NCBI GenBank assembly: GCA_050251195.1
Contig: JBFWNG010000003.1
Span: 62,001 to 126,000 of the forward strand
Direction of reading: 5' to 3'
DNA: 64,000 nt
Origin: JBFWNG01 sp050251195
GTDB lineage: Bacteria; Bdellovibrionota_B; Oligoflexia; Oligoflexales; Oligoflexaceae
Part shown: positions 33,701 to 40,753 of the stretch, one piece after another
How the letters are laid out: each line of letters starts with the position of its first letter
Numbering within the stretch: the first letter of the stretch is position 1
Program-made: the position numbers and the translations under genes
Notes under the pieces: generated by a model
Told to the model about the DNA's origin: nothing
Seen by the model: only the letters and a program-made list of their open reading frames with translations
Databases searched by the model: none

Positions 33701-35650
33701 GGTTCTGTAGTCGTAGAATCGCACAGCAACTGTAACTCCGACGGCTCTGTAGGTTGCATCACCGTCGCGGGCTATAAGTCAGCTGATATGAGCGTTGCAA
33801 TCGCTGGTAATATCAAATCAGGTGCCACCATCGCGGGTATCGCTGGTTCTGTAGTCGTAGAATCGCACAGCAGCTGTAACTCTGACGGAGCTGTAGGCTG
33901 CGTCACCGTAGCTGGTTATAAATCAGCTGACATGAGCGTGGCTATCGCTGGCAATATCAAATCAGGTGCTACAATCGCTGGTGTAGCGGGTTCAGTAACC
34001 CAAGAATCACACAGCAACTGTAACTCTGACGGTGCTACAGGCTGCGTAACTGTCGCTGCCTACAAATCAGCAGACATGAGCGTAGCCGTAGCTGGAAATA
34101 TCAAATCAGGCGCTACAATCGCTGGTGTAGCGGGTTCAGTAACCCAAGAATCACACAGCAACTGTAACTCTGACGGTGCCACAGGCTGCGTAACTGTCGC
34201 TGCTTACAAATCAGCGGACATGAGCGTGGCAGTGGCAGGCAACATTAAATCGGGCGCTACCATCGCGGGTATCGCAGGTTCAGTAGCTCAAGAATCACAC
34301 AGCAACTGTAACTCTGACGGAGCTATAGGTTGCGTAACCGTCGCTGCTTACAAATCAGCGGACATGAGCGTGGCAGTTGCAGGCAACATTAAATCGGGCG
34401 CTACCATCGCGGGTATCGCAGGTTCAGTAACTCAAGAATCACACAGCAACTGTAACTCTGACGGCGCTACGGGTTGCGTAACTGTCGCTGCCTACAAATC
34501 AGCCAACATGACCAACGCGGTTGCTGGCAACATCAAATCAGGAGTCACCATAGCTGGCGTCGCTGGCTCAGTGGTTCAGGAGTCACACAGCAACTGTAGC
34601 TCTGACGGCGCTACCGGCTGCGTCACCGTTGCCGCCTACAAATCCGCCGACATGTCAGTGGCAGTTGCAGGTAACATAAAAACAGGCGCTACCATCGCAG
34701 GTATCGCAGGTTCAGTAACGCAAGAATCGCATAGCAACTGTAACTCAGACGGCGCTACCGGTTGCGTGACCGTGGCCGCTTACAAATCAGCCAACATGAC
34801 CAACGTCGTCGCGGGCAACATTAAGACTGGCGTTACAATCGCAGGCGTCGCTGGTTCCGTGATCCAAGAATCACACAGCAACTGTTCGTCAGACGGCACT
34901 GTAGGTTGCGTAACTGTAGCAGCTTACAAATCAGCTGATATGTCTGTCGCTGTCGCGGGTAACATCAAATCAGGCACTACAATCGCCGGTATCACGGGTA
35001 CTTATGGCCCAAGCTGTACAAGTGACGGACAAACAAGCTGTTTAACAACGTCTACCTATAAGTCGATCAACACCAGCGCGATCGTGGACTGGGATATCCG
35101 CAAAGGTAAAACGGCCGGTGGTATCGTAGGTAAACTCGAATTCCCACGAAACATGGTGGCAACAAGTACCTTCAACCGAACATCAGGCTCAGGCTCATCA
35201 TCAGGTGTGGACCGATACGATACAATCGACGATTACAACGACAGCGGTAGTTACCCAACAACCGCACCAGCCGGATGGACCAGCTGGAACGGATTCAACT
35301 GGACCGCTTACGGGTCAAACTCATACTATGACAACATCACTGCTACCTATTGGCGCAAAGACGATGGAAACGACAGAGACTGGGACGACGCGATCACCTA
35401 TTGCGAAGGTTTGACTTCCGATAGCTTCACCGACTGGCGTGTACCGACTCAAAAAGAGTTGTTCCAAGCCTTCTCTATGGGTATCTTTGCAGTTGGTTCG
35501 GGTATGAATATTGACTCTGGCTCGGGATGGTGGTCAGCGACTACGAAATCAGGCTCAACAGACGACGCATGGTGGATTGATATCGATGACGGCGATATGG
35601 CTGCCGACGACAAGGGAGAGGCCTATAACGTAGTCTGTATGCGACCATAA
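27791..35650 (+). CDS. Giant 2619-aa repeat lipoprotein with IPT/TIG-like and Lcl_C-like ends
   Basis: A predicted surface lipoprotein. Signal VALLGSSLASC gives lipobox Cys21. Residues about 36-105 resemble an IPT/TIG Ig-like domain (IESVDPPEALPGQKVTIKG). Degenerate repeat pieces follow, then residues 296-2407 hold 44 repeats of exactly 48 residues. A typical unit starts ESHSSCSSDAEVGCVTVAAF and ends GNIKSGATIAG plus IAGSVTQ; each has two Cys eight positions apart (88 in all), probably disulfide staples. A degenerate unit and a Gly/Ser linker lead to a C-terminal domain (about 2470-2619: TYWRKDDGNDRDWDDAITYC, DWRVPTQKELFQAF, GSGWWSATTKSG) of the Lcl_C/DUF1566 type. It is likely a long fibre or adhesin carrying a binding head. 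A clean terminator follows. Confidence 0.9.
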   Translation: MSIFWTKVVLVALLGSSLASCDSDVQIASTKAEKPPYVIESVDPPEALPGQKVTIKGQHFRKAMVLLIDGQEVRPDVLSENEATFIMPNSQKENVRILASEVDKDDGDAEIEDTSFIDVKSLKSLYPYFTGDASKICKEQKYVNEKNEILNGTKDCGTTSPTCTKESEVGCITTDEFKASALVDCAENGEIDCIANETYAAADLSNLNEGNIKSGVAIAGVTGAYPSTNYKLPNANVAVADLASTTFNAQMASVNQFEYWDATGNRHTGQGDTDLVAPSIASGVELFGVNGSGSLESHSACNVDGGVGCVTVAAFRAADMSVAVAANIKSGATIAGVNGSVVAESHNNCSVDGDVGCITVSAYKAADMSAAVAANIKSGVTIAGVAGSATLESHSDCSADAEVGCVTVAGFKAADMSVAVAGNILSGATIAGVAGSVTAESHSICSADAEVGCVTVAAFKAADMTVAVAGNILSGATIAGVAGSVTAESHSDCSADAELGCVTVAAFKAADMSAAVAANISSGVTIAGVAGSANLESHNNCSSDAEVGCVTVAAFKAADMTVAVAGNILSGATIAGVAGSVTAESHSICSADAEVGCVTVAAFKAADMTVAVAGNILSGATIAGVAGSVTAESHSNCSADAEVGCVTVAAFKAADMSAAVAANISSGITIAGVAGSANLESHNNCSSDAEVGCVTVAAFKAADMTVAVAGNILSGATIAGVAGSVTQESHSSCSSDAEVGCVTVAAFKAADMSVAVAGNIKSGTTIAGVAGSVSQETHSDCSADAEVGCVTVAAFKAADMSAAVAANISSGITIAGVAGSATLESHNNCSSDAEVGCVTVAAFKAADMTAAVAGNIKSGATIAGIAGSVTQESHSSCSSDAEVGCVTVAAFKAADMSAALAANIKSGITIAGVAGSATLEAHSNCSSDAEVGCVTVAAFKAADMTVAVAGNIKSGATIAGVAGSVTQESHSSCSSDGEVGCVTIAAFKAADMSVAVAGNIKSGATIAGIAGSVSQESHSSCSSDAEVGCVTVAAFKAADMSAALAANIKSGITIAGVAGSATLEAHSNCSSDAEVGCVTVAAFKAADMTVAVAGNIKSGATIAGVAGSVTQESHSSCSSDAEVGCVTVAAFKAADMSVAVAGNIKSGATIAGIAGSVTAESHSNCNSDGATGCVTVAAFKAADMSAAVAANISSGITIAGVAGSATIESHNNCSSDAEVGCVTVAAFKAADMTAAVAGNIKSGATIAGIAGSVSQESHSSCSSDAEVGCVTVAAFKAADMSAALAANIKSGITIAGVAGSATLEAHSNCSSDAEVGCVTVAAFKAADMTVAVAGNIKSGATIAGVAGSVTQESHSSCSSDAEVGCVTVAAFKAADMSVAVAGNIKSGATIAGIAGSVSQESHSSCSSDAEVGCVTVAAFKAADMSAALAANIKSGITIAGVAGSATLEAHSNCSSDAEVGCVTVAAFKAADMTVAVAGNIKSGATIAGVAGSVTQESHSSCSSDAEVGCVTVAAFKAADMSVAVAGNIKSGATIAGIAGSVTAESHSNCNSDGATGCVTVSGFKSADMSAAVAANIKSGITIAGVAGSATLESHNNCSSDAEVGCVTVAAFKAADMTVAVAGNIKSGATIAGIAGSVTQESHSSCSSDAEVGCVTVAAFKAADMSAALAANIKSGITIAGVAGSANLEAHSNCSSDAEVGCVTVAAFKAADMTVAVAGNIKSGATIAGIAGSVTAETHSNCSSDAEVGCVTVAAFKAADMSVAVAGNIKSGATIAGIAGSVTAESHNSCSSDAQVGCVTVAAFKAADMSVAVAGNIKSGATIAGIAGSVTAESHSSCSSDAQVGCVTVAAFKAADMSVAVAGNIKSGATIAGIAGSVTSESHSSCSSDAEVGCVTVAAFKAADMSVAVAGNIKSGATIAGIAGSVTAESHSNCNSDGATGCVTVAGFKSADMSVAIAGNIKSGATIAGVAGSVVVESHSNCNSDGSVGCITVAGYKSADMSVAIAGNIKSGATIAGIAGSVVVESHSSCNSDGAVGCVTVAGYKSADMSVAIAGNIKSGATIAGVAGSVTQESHSNCNSDGATGCVTVAAYKSADMSVAVAGNIKSGATIAGVAGSVTQESHSNCNSDGATGCVTVAAYKSADMSVAVAGNIKSGATIAGIAGSVAQESHSNCNSDGAIGCVTVAAYKSADMSVAVAGNIKSGATIAGIAGSVTQESHSNCNSDGATGCVTVAAYKSANMTNAVAGNIKSGVTIAGVAGSVVQESHSNCSSDGATGCVTVAAYKSADMSVAVAGNIKTGATIAGIAGSVTQESHSNCNSDGATGCVTVAAYKSANMTNVVAGNIKTGVTIAGVAGSVIQESHSNCSSDGTVGCVTVAAYKSADMSVAVAGNIKSGTTIAGITGTYGPSCTSDGQTSCLTTSTYKSINTSAIVDWDIRKGKTAGGIVGKLEFPRNMVATSTFNRTSGSGSSSGVDRYDTIDDYNDSGSYPTTAPAGWTSWNGFNWTAYGSNSYYDNITATYWRKDDGNDRDWDDAITYCEGLTSDSFTDWRVPTQKELFQAFSMGIFAVGSGMNIDSGSGWWSATTKSGSTDDAWWIDIDDGDMAADDKGEAYNVVCMRP
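28676..35011 (+). repeat. 44 tandem 144-bp repeats inside the giant lipoprotein gene
   Basis: Units begin with a GAA codon at 28676 and recur every 144 bp without a single insertion or deletion; the last starts at 34868 (6192 bp = 43 periods). Units 1-2 and 35-44 are diverged in type (SAD or SAN at the core, NSDGATGC start), while units 3-34 are close to one another. Three-unit super-repeats are visible, plus an eight-unit duplication (30260-32563). The strict 48-codon phase shows selection on protein structure together with recombination. Confidence 0.95.
30260..32563 (+). repeat. Eight-unit (1152-bp) segmental duplication within the repeat array
   Basis: Units 12-19 (30260-31411) and 20-27 (31412-32563) match unit by unit in protein type, with only a few substitutions (for example SVTQ to SVSQ at the end of unit 12/20, DGEVGCVTI to DAEVGCVTV in 15/23, and AAFKAADM to SGFKSADM in 19/27). 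Both blocks contain the same two copies of a three-unit motif (13-15, 16-18). This points to recent unequal crossing over in the middle of the array. Confidence 0.85.
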
Positions 35651-35683
35651 GACTCGACCAACCTCACTAAACGATACAACACT

Positions 35684-35718
35684 ATCAGGAAGGCCCTCTT
35701 CGCCTTCCTGATTTTTTT
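35684..35718 (+). terminator. Intrinsic terminator of the giant lipoprotein gene
   Basis: ATCAGGAAGGC (35684-35694) pairs perfectly with GCCTTCCTGAT (35702-35712) around a 7-nt loop, then a T run to 35718. It lies 33 nt after the stop. Its T run touches the 3' end of the convergent S41 peptidase gene. Confidence 0.92.
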
Positions 35719-37244
35719 CATTCTTCCAAATACTCCGTAGACCACTCGAACAATTCTTCTTCGCTAGGCAGCGTCCCAACGTCCTGCCGCCAATACTCTT
35801 CGCCTGGTATCACCCCTTCCCTGGCATAATCTTGCCTAAGGGGCGCTTTTCCCGTCTTACGAGCAATCTGCACAGCGAGAACCCTCCCCGCCTCCTCGAG
35901 CTGGATATCGAGCCCCTGTTGCCGAGAGGTCGCCGTAGGGGCAATGTAAATGTCAGGGTCCGTGCCATGGCCCTCGATGGGGGTATCCAGAATGGTTCTG
36001 CCGTTGAGCACCGAGTATCGGATAGAATTGCCCGAGTCGAGGTCAATGGAAAGAGGCGTACCCGTACCGCCGCCTGTCGCTTCGCCGACGATCGTCGCAA
36101 GGTTATTTAGCTTCATGCCCGAAACAAACGTATCGCAAGCGCTGAAGCAACGGGGACTCGTCAGAACGACAACGGGATTTGCATACCTCGTTCCTGCTGG
36201 TTTGACCTCTTCGTCGATATAGTCGCTAAATTTCTGTTCAAGGGGAAGATTATCAAGGTGATACTTCAACCCGTATTCAGTTCTCTCAGTCAGCACGGCG
36301 CTGCTAATGCGAAGTTTATTTTTATACTTCACTATTTTTTGGGAAGTTAATCGCGACATAACGAGACTCGCAGAGTTAGGGGCTCCTCCTCCATTACTGC
36401 GCACATCTATGATCAATCCTTTTGTACCCGCAATGTAGTCGAAACCTTCTTTAAGCGCTCGATCCAGATCGTCTGCGCTGAAGGTATCTATTTTCAAGTA
36501 GCCGATGTTGGCGGAAAGAATTTTCACCTTAACATAGTTATCAGCGGATCTTGCAGGTTCCTTATCCGGTTTTTCCGGCAAAATGACGCCATTTAAGGGA
36601 AGCTCAACGTCTTGCTCAACTCCGGTGCCCTTACGCAATCGAAGCATTATGGTGCCGTCTTCGGGAACTTGCTGAACCTCTGCGAGTTTTCGCGCAGCTG
36701 AGAACCGACGCATCCTCTCCGTGCTCCCGGTGACGCGGCCTAAGGCGTTTGTGATAGCCTCTGCAGCTGGCATGCCGTCGATGCTAATCACCTCGTCACC
36801 TATAGTCACGCGACTATCGTCAGATCCGTTAACAACCATGACCTCGGCCGTCGTACCTGCGCCCAACAGCTCGAATCTGACGGGCAGGTTGTATACCCTA
36901 ATACGATTTCCGCGCCAGTTGACGCTTACGTGCCCGTCCTTGAAAGCAGCCGCCCATCTTCCCAAGATTCGGTAATATTCTGTATCGGTAGTTGAACTTG
37001 TTATTTCTGAGCTCAAAGTCCGATTGAGCTGGGAATAATTCGTGCCGGTTTCGGTCTTTTTCTCGTCAAAGTAAGAGTAAATCTCTTCCGCGAAGTAGAG
37101 CTGCGTCGAGAGCTCGCTCTTTCTTTCTAGGCATTTTTCGTCGCACTGTGTCGTCGAAGAGCCTTCTCCGTATTGCCTATTTATGTTTTCACTCGAGCAA
37201 GAGAGGAAAAAAACGGTCAATGAAATTAGAAAGGCAATGCGCAT
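35718..37244 (-). CDS. S41-family (C-terminal processing type) peptidase lipoprotein
   Basis: A 508-aa lipoprotein (MRIAFLISLTVFFLSC, lipobox Cys16). It has a PDZ-like segment (VMVVNGSDDSRVTIGDEVIS, about residues 130-170) and an S41 core: IGYLKIDTFSADDLDRALKE, GLIIDVRSNGGGAPNSASLV, NPVVVLTSPRCFSACDTFVS with the likely nucleophile Ser in FSACD, and IVGEATGGGTGTP. The Lys usual in Tsp/CtpA (GxxTxGKGxVQ) is Gly here, as in the tricorn/IRBP-like branch, so the catalytic dyad may differ. GGAGG just before the ATG supports the start. It is convergent with the giant lipoprotein gene; processing of that protein is a possibility only. Confidence 0.85.
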   Translation of the reverse strand: MRIAFLISLTVFFLSCSSENINRQYGEGSSTTQCDEKCLERKSELSTQLYFAEEIYSYFDEKKTETGTNYSQLNRTLSSEITSSTTDTEYYRILGRWAAAFKDGHVSVNWRGNRIRVYNLPVRFELLGAGTTAEVMVVNGSDDSRVTIGDEVISIDGMPAAEAITNALGRVTGSTERMRRFSAARKLAEVQQVPEDGTIMLRLRKGTGVEQDVELPLNGVILPEKPDKEPARSADNYVKVKILSANIGYLKIDTFSADDLDRALKEGFDYIAGTKGLIIDVRSNGGGAPNSASLVMSRLTSQKIVKYKNKLRISSAVLTERTEYGLKYHLDNLPLEQKFSDYIDEEVKPAGTRYANPVVVLTSPRCFSACDTFVSGMKLNNLATIVGEATGGGTGTPLSIDLDSGNSIRYSVLNGRTILDTPIEGHGTDPDIYIAPTATSRQQGLDIQLEEAGRVLAVQIARKTGKAPLRQDYAREGVIPGEEYWRQDVGTLPSEEELFEWSTEYLEE

Positions 37245-37268
37245 GGTACCTCCTAGATATATCGAAGT

Positions 37269-37299
37269 GAGATCCTTCGCCTACGGCTCAGGATGACGG
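37269..37299 (+). repeat. REP-like element, diverged copy
   Basis: GAGATCCTTCGCCTACGGC then TCAGGATGACGG, a variant of the 31-bp element found twice at 43507-43629. It lies between the S41 peptidase and alcohol dehydrogenase genes. Its inner GCC-TAC-GGC replaces the shorter loop region of the other copies. Confidence 0.75.
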
Positions 37300-37386
37300 A
37301 AGCCGGGATCCTTCCGAAGATTCTTAAAATGCCCTTGATTGTTTGTCAACTTTGGCTGAAGGTGAATGGCCAGAAAGGAGTCGCCT

Positions 37387-38433
37387 ATGATCCCAGTATA
37401 CGGGTACGCCGCCCTTAAGCCGAAGGCGCCGCTCGAACGCTATACGTTTCAGCGAAGAAATCCGAAGGACAACGACGTTGTCATCGATATCCAGTATTGC
37501 GGTATTTGCCATTCTGATATCCATCAAGCGCGTTCTGAATGGGGTGCCGCACACTTTCCGATGGTTCCCGGGCACGAGATAACCGGCATCGTTTCCCAAG
37601 TCGGAAGCAAAGTTACAAAGTTCAAAAAGGGCGACCGCGTCGGAGTGGGCTGCATGGTTGATTCGTGTCGGCACTGCAGACCTTGCGAACAGGGCTTAGA
37701 ACAATTCTGCGCCGAAGGCGCGACCATGACCTATAACGGTTTCGAACGCGATGGCGTTACGGTTACCCAAGGCGGATATTCCAACGCGATTGTTGTCGAC
37801 GAAAATTATGTTCTCCAAATTCCCAAAAATCTGTCTCTTGACGCTGCCGCACCGCTCCTGTGCGCGGGCATTACATTGTATTCGCCGCTCGTTCACTGGA
37901 AGGCGGGTCCGGGTCGAAAGGTTGCAATTGTGGGTTTAGGCGGCCTCGGGCATATGGGAGTGAAGATTGCTCGAGCTTTGGGGGCTGAAGTCACAGTCTT
38001 AAGCCATACCATGCGAAAAAAGGAAGATGCGCTCCGCATGGGTGCACATCATTTTTATGCCACTTCGGATCTAGCGACGTTCGAGCAGCTGGAAGGATCG
38101 TTTGATCTCATGATCAACACAGTATCCGCAAACCTCGACTGGAACGCTTATCTCACTCTCCTAGCAATTGACGGTTCGATGGTTGTCGTTGGTATTCCTG
38201 AAAAGCCAATCCCCGTCGGCCCTTTTCCACTGATAGTTGGACGGAGGAGCCTCGCCGGATCCCTTATAGGGGGGATCAAAGAAACACAAGAGATGCTGGA
38301 CTTCTGCGGCAAACATAACATTGCCTGCGACATTGAGCTGATACCTATAGATAAGGCGAACGAAGCTTATGACAGAGTGGTCAAAAGCGACGTCCGCTAT
38401 CGATTCGTCATCGACATGAAAACCTTGCGCTAG
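37387..38433 (+). CDS. Zinc-dependent NAD(P) alcohol dehydrogenase (YahK/CAD-like)
   Basis: A 348-aa medium-chain dehydrogenase. Catalytic zinc ligands lie in QYCGICHSDIHQAR and PGHEITG; the structural zinc comes from four Cys in SCRHCRPCEQGLEQFC. The Rossmann motif is VGLGGLGHMGVKIARALGA. This pattern, with MTYNGFERDG after the zinc loop, matches the broad-range aldehyde reductase/cinnamyl alcohol dehydrogenase group (E. coli YahK, YjgB). It probably reduces aldehydes with NADPH. AAAGGAG 6 nt before the ATG at 37387 decides the start. It shares its last four bases with the convergent DJ-1 gene. Confidence 0.9.
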   Translation: MIPVYGYAALKPKAPLERYTFQRRNPKDNDVVIDIQYCGICHSDIHQARSEWGAAHFPMVPGHEITGIVSQVGSKVTKFKKGDRVGVGCMVDSCRHCRPCEQGLEQFCAEGATMTYNGFERDGVTVTQGGYSNAIVVDENYVLQIPKNLSLDAAAPLLCAGITLYSPLVHWKAGPGRKVAIVGLGGLGHMGVKIARALGAEVTVLSHTMRKKEDALRMGAHHFYATSDLATFEQLEGSFDLMINTVSANLDWNAYLTLLAIDGSMVVVGIPEKPIPVGPFPLIVGRRSLAGSLIGGIKETQEMLDFCGKHNIACDIELIPIDKANEAYDRVVKSDVRYRFVIDMKTLR

Positions 38434-38999
38434 CCAGCAACCTGTTCCTGACGCGATTTATTGTCGCGGGCGAACAGATCGACCATCGTCTTGTTAAACG
38501 CAGGTAGATCCATAGGTTGACGGCTGGTCACCCAATTGTCGTCTAAGACGACCTCCTTGTCGACCCAATGGCCTCCGGCGTTCCGGATGTCATCCTGAAT
38601 AGTGTGGTAGCTCGTCAAGGTCCTGCCAGGCACCAAGCCAGCAGAGACCAGCTCCCATGCAGCGTGGCAAATGGCAGCGATCGGTTTTTTTGCGTCGTCG
38701 AACTCCGAGAGAAGCTTACGGAGATTCTCGTCCATCCGCAGAAAATCCGCGTTCATCGCGCCGCCTGGCAGCATGATGGCATCAAAATCGTTAACCCCCA
38801 CCTCAGCCAGATTGAGATCGACGCTGACTGGCTCAGCCTTTTCGAAGTGCCTATAGCCCTGGATTTCTCCGGGCTTGGGCGAAACTATGAAGACATCGGC
38901 GCCAGTATCCTTAAGTACCCGAATCGGTTCGGCGAGTTCGGAAAATTCAAATCCGTCCGCCGCAATCACAGCCACCCTGTATCTTGATAAACGTTGCAT
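38430..38999 (-). CDS. DJ-1/PfpI family protein (class I amidotransferase fold)
   Basis: A 189-aa member of the DJ-1/PfpI superfamily. The nucleophile-elbow Cys is in PIAAICHAAWELV, the acidic partner comes from DGFEFSELAEPIRVL and IMLPGGAMNADFLR carries the conserved GG. Members act as stress-linked glyoxalase or deglycase-type enzymes or putative peptidases. GGGAGGG before the ATG at 38999 gives the start. The gene is convergent with the alcohol dehydrogenase, and both stops lie in one CTAG (38430-38433). Both could serve carbonyl detoxification, though they are not one operon. Confidence 0.9.
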   Translation of the reverse strand: MQRLSRYRVAVIAADGFEFSELAEPIRVLKDTGADVFIVSPKPGEIQGYRHFEKAEPVSVDLNLAEVGVNDFDAIMLPGGAMNADFLRMDENLRKLLSEFDDAKKPIAAICHAAWELVSAGLVPGRTLTSYHTIQDDIRNAGGHWVDKEVVLDDNWVTSRQPMDLPAFNKTMVDLFARDNKSRQEQVAG

Positions 39000-39122
39000 G
39001 TATCCCTCCCTTTCTTTGCTACTCATGGAAAGCAAGTTGTATGCCCCTCGAAGGCAAAAATTAGTGTATCCAAAATTTTGTTGAGCCGTTAGAAATACCG
39101 TTGAGTTTCAGGGAGAAGGAAT

Positions 39123-39926
39123 ATGGCGAGGTTTGATTTTAGAGAAATTTTCCGCGACCAACGTACTATTATCGGAATGATTCACCTTCCACCGCTGCCG
39201 GGATACAAAGACTCTCCCGGAATGCAGAAGCTCATCGAGAAAGCTTGCCAAGACTTGGCCGCATTGGAAGAAGTCGGCGCCCACGGCGTCTTGGTCGAGA
39301 ATGAGTATGATCAACCTCATAAAGTTTTGGCCCCGCCGGAAATCATTGCCGCAATGACCGCAATAACACAGGCTGTGGTTCGTGAAGCCAAGATCCCGGT
39401 AGGACTCGAAATTCTTCTCAATGATCCCAAAGCGTCTTTAGCTGCCGCATACGCCTCGGGCGCACAGTTCGTCAGGACAGACTACTTTGTGGACAGAATG
39501 ACGAGACCTGAGTATGGCGGCGAAATGGCAATCGACCCGTCTGGTTTACTGCAGTATCGGAAGCTCATCGGTGCGGAACATGTCGGAATATTGGCTGACA
39601 TACAGGTAAAATACGCGACCATGCTTGAGGAAAAGACGATCGCCAAATCCGCGCAACAGGCTGTTGAAGCCGGAGCAGATGCGATCATTGTAACTGGTAA
39701 GCTAACTGGCAAACCGCCTGCAGAACAGGAATTGCGAGAGGCGAAGAAGGCCGTCGGAAATCATCCAGTGCTCATCGGTAGCGGGCTCGACCCCAATAAT
39801 GTCAAAGACCTCCTCCAACACTGCGACGGAGCCATAGTAGGAACCGGAATTATCAGCAACACGTATATTGATCGAGACAAAGCAAGTCGACTCATGCAGC
39901 AGGTTCGAGACTCCGAATGCCAGTAA
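39123..39926 (+). CDS. BtpA/SgcQ family TIM-barrel protein
   Basis: A 267-aa protein of the BtpA family. It has IIGMIHLPPLPGYKDSPGM at the N-terminus, GVLVENEYDQPH, GAQFVRTDYFVDRM in the middle and VLIGSGLDPNNV, then GAIVGTGI near the end, a phosphate-binding TIM-barrel pattern. BtpA was linked to photosystem I stability in cyanobacteria and SgcQ to a sugar gene cluster; the reaction is not defined. It overlaps the PfkB kinase gene by 10 bp, which supports action on a phosphorylated sugar or nucleoside. GGGAGAAGG precedes the ATG. Confidence 0.85.
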   Translation: MARFDFREIFRDQRTIIGMIHLPPLPGYKDSPGMQKLIEKACQDLAALEEVGAHGVLVENEYDQPHKVLAPPEIIAAMTAITQAVVREAKIPVGLEILLNDPKASLAAAYASGAQFVRTDYFVDRMTRPEYGGEMAIDPSGLLQYRKLIGAEHVGILADIQVKYATMLEEKTIAKSAQQAVEAGADAIIVTGKLTGKPPAEQELREAKKAVGNHPVLIGSGLDPNNVKDLLQHCDGAIVGTGIISNTYIDRDKASRLMQQVRDSECQ

Positions 39927-40747
39927 CCATCACCGTTGTCGGTGACACAGGGGTCGATCGTTATGCCGGCATCGGAGATTACATCGGCGGCTGTAGTTTC
40001 AACGTTGCGGCTCACATTTCGCACCTTAGTAAAAACGATATTCGAACTCAACTTATCAGCCCCCTCGGCGACGAGACACTATCCCAACTCATTTTGAAAA
40101 AGGTTGAAAAACTACCTCTCAAGGCTTTTTTCGCATTCCGATCTGGACCTCCTCCCGTTCAGGACATTGAAATTGCCTCGGACGGCGAAAAGATTTTTAC
40201 TCGTTACCATCCGGGAGTCTTAGAGGGTTATTCTCTTGGCGCGAAAGAAATGTCGATCATTAGGGAAAGTGATTACGTCGTGACGGTTTATTACCGAGAG
40301 ATCGAGCAGTTGTTTCATTCCGTGTTCAACTCGAGGCCGGCGGGAAAATTAGTTGTCGATTTCATGAATCTCCGAGACTACAAGAAGAGGCTGGATCCTG
40401 TAGACCATCTTCTTAAGTCCGTCGACATCGCTTTATTTGGCCTGGAACACGATGATACCGATCTCATCGACCAACTCAAGGGGCGAACGCTGAAAAAGAA
40501 TCAGATTATTTTATTAACATTCGGTGCAGCAGGTAGCGTCTGTCTTCATAGTGGCGGTTTGACGGCGCAACCTGCAGCTATGGTTCCCAAGGCGGTTGAC
40601 ACCACCGGCGCTGGCGACTCTTTTCTGGCCGCCTTCCTCACCCAATTCGCCGAGGGTCATGGCGTCGCGGCGGCAATGGAAGCGGCTAGCACCTATGCGG
40701 CCGCGACAGTCCAATACGTTGGCGCATCACAAAACTCCGCCTTGTGA
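39917..40747 (+). CDS. PfkB-family carbohydrate/nucleoside kinase
   Basis: A 276-aa ribokinase-like kinase. The C-terminal signature VDTTGAGDSFLAAFLTQF holds the catalytic Asp and anion hole; YIGGCSFNVAAHISHLS near residue 24 is the N-terminal substrate block, and LLTFGAAGSVCLH is the nucleotide region. Size and the short N-terminus are near those of fructoselysine 6-kinase (FrlD). The substrate is unknown. Translation is coupled to the BtpA/SgcQ protein by a 10-bp overlap. It ends 6 bp from the convergent aminopeptidase. Confidence 0.88.
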   Translation: MPVTITVVGDTGVDRYAGIGDYIGGCSFNVAAHISHLSKNDIRTQLISPLGDETLSQLILKKVEKLPLKAFFAFRSGPPPVQDIEIASDGEKIFTRYHPGVLEGYSLGAKEMSIIRESDYVVTVYYREIEQLFHSVFNSRPAGKLVVDFMNLRDYKKRLDPVDHLLKSVDIALFGLEHDDTDLIDQLKGRTLKKNQIILLTFGAAGSVCLHSGGLTAQPAAMVPKAVDTTGAGDSFLAAFLTQFAEGHGVAAAMEAASTYAAATVQYVGASQNSAL

Positions 40748-40753
40748 AGTATC

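Noticed and set aside
28676..35011. CRISPR array or satellite DNA
   Set aside because: The 144-bp repeats are continuous without spacers, lie inside one open frame and are in phase with codons. They encode protein repeats. No cas genes are in the window.
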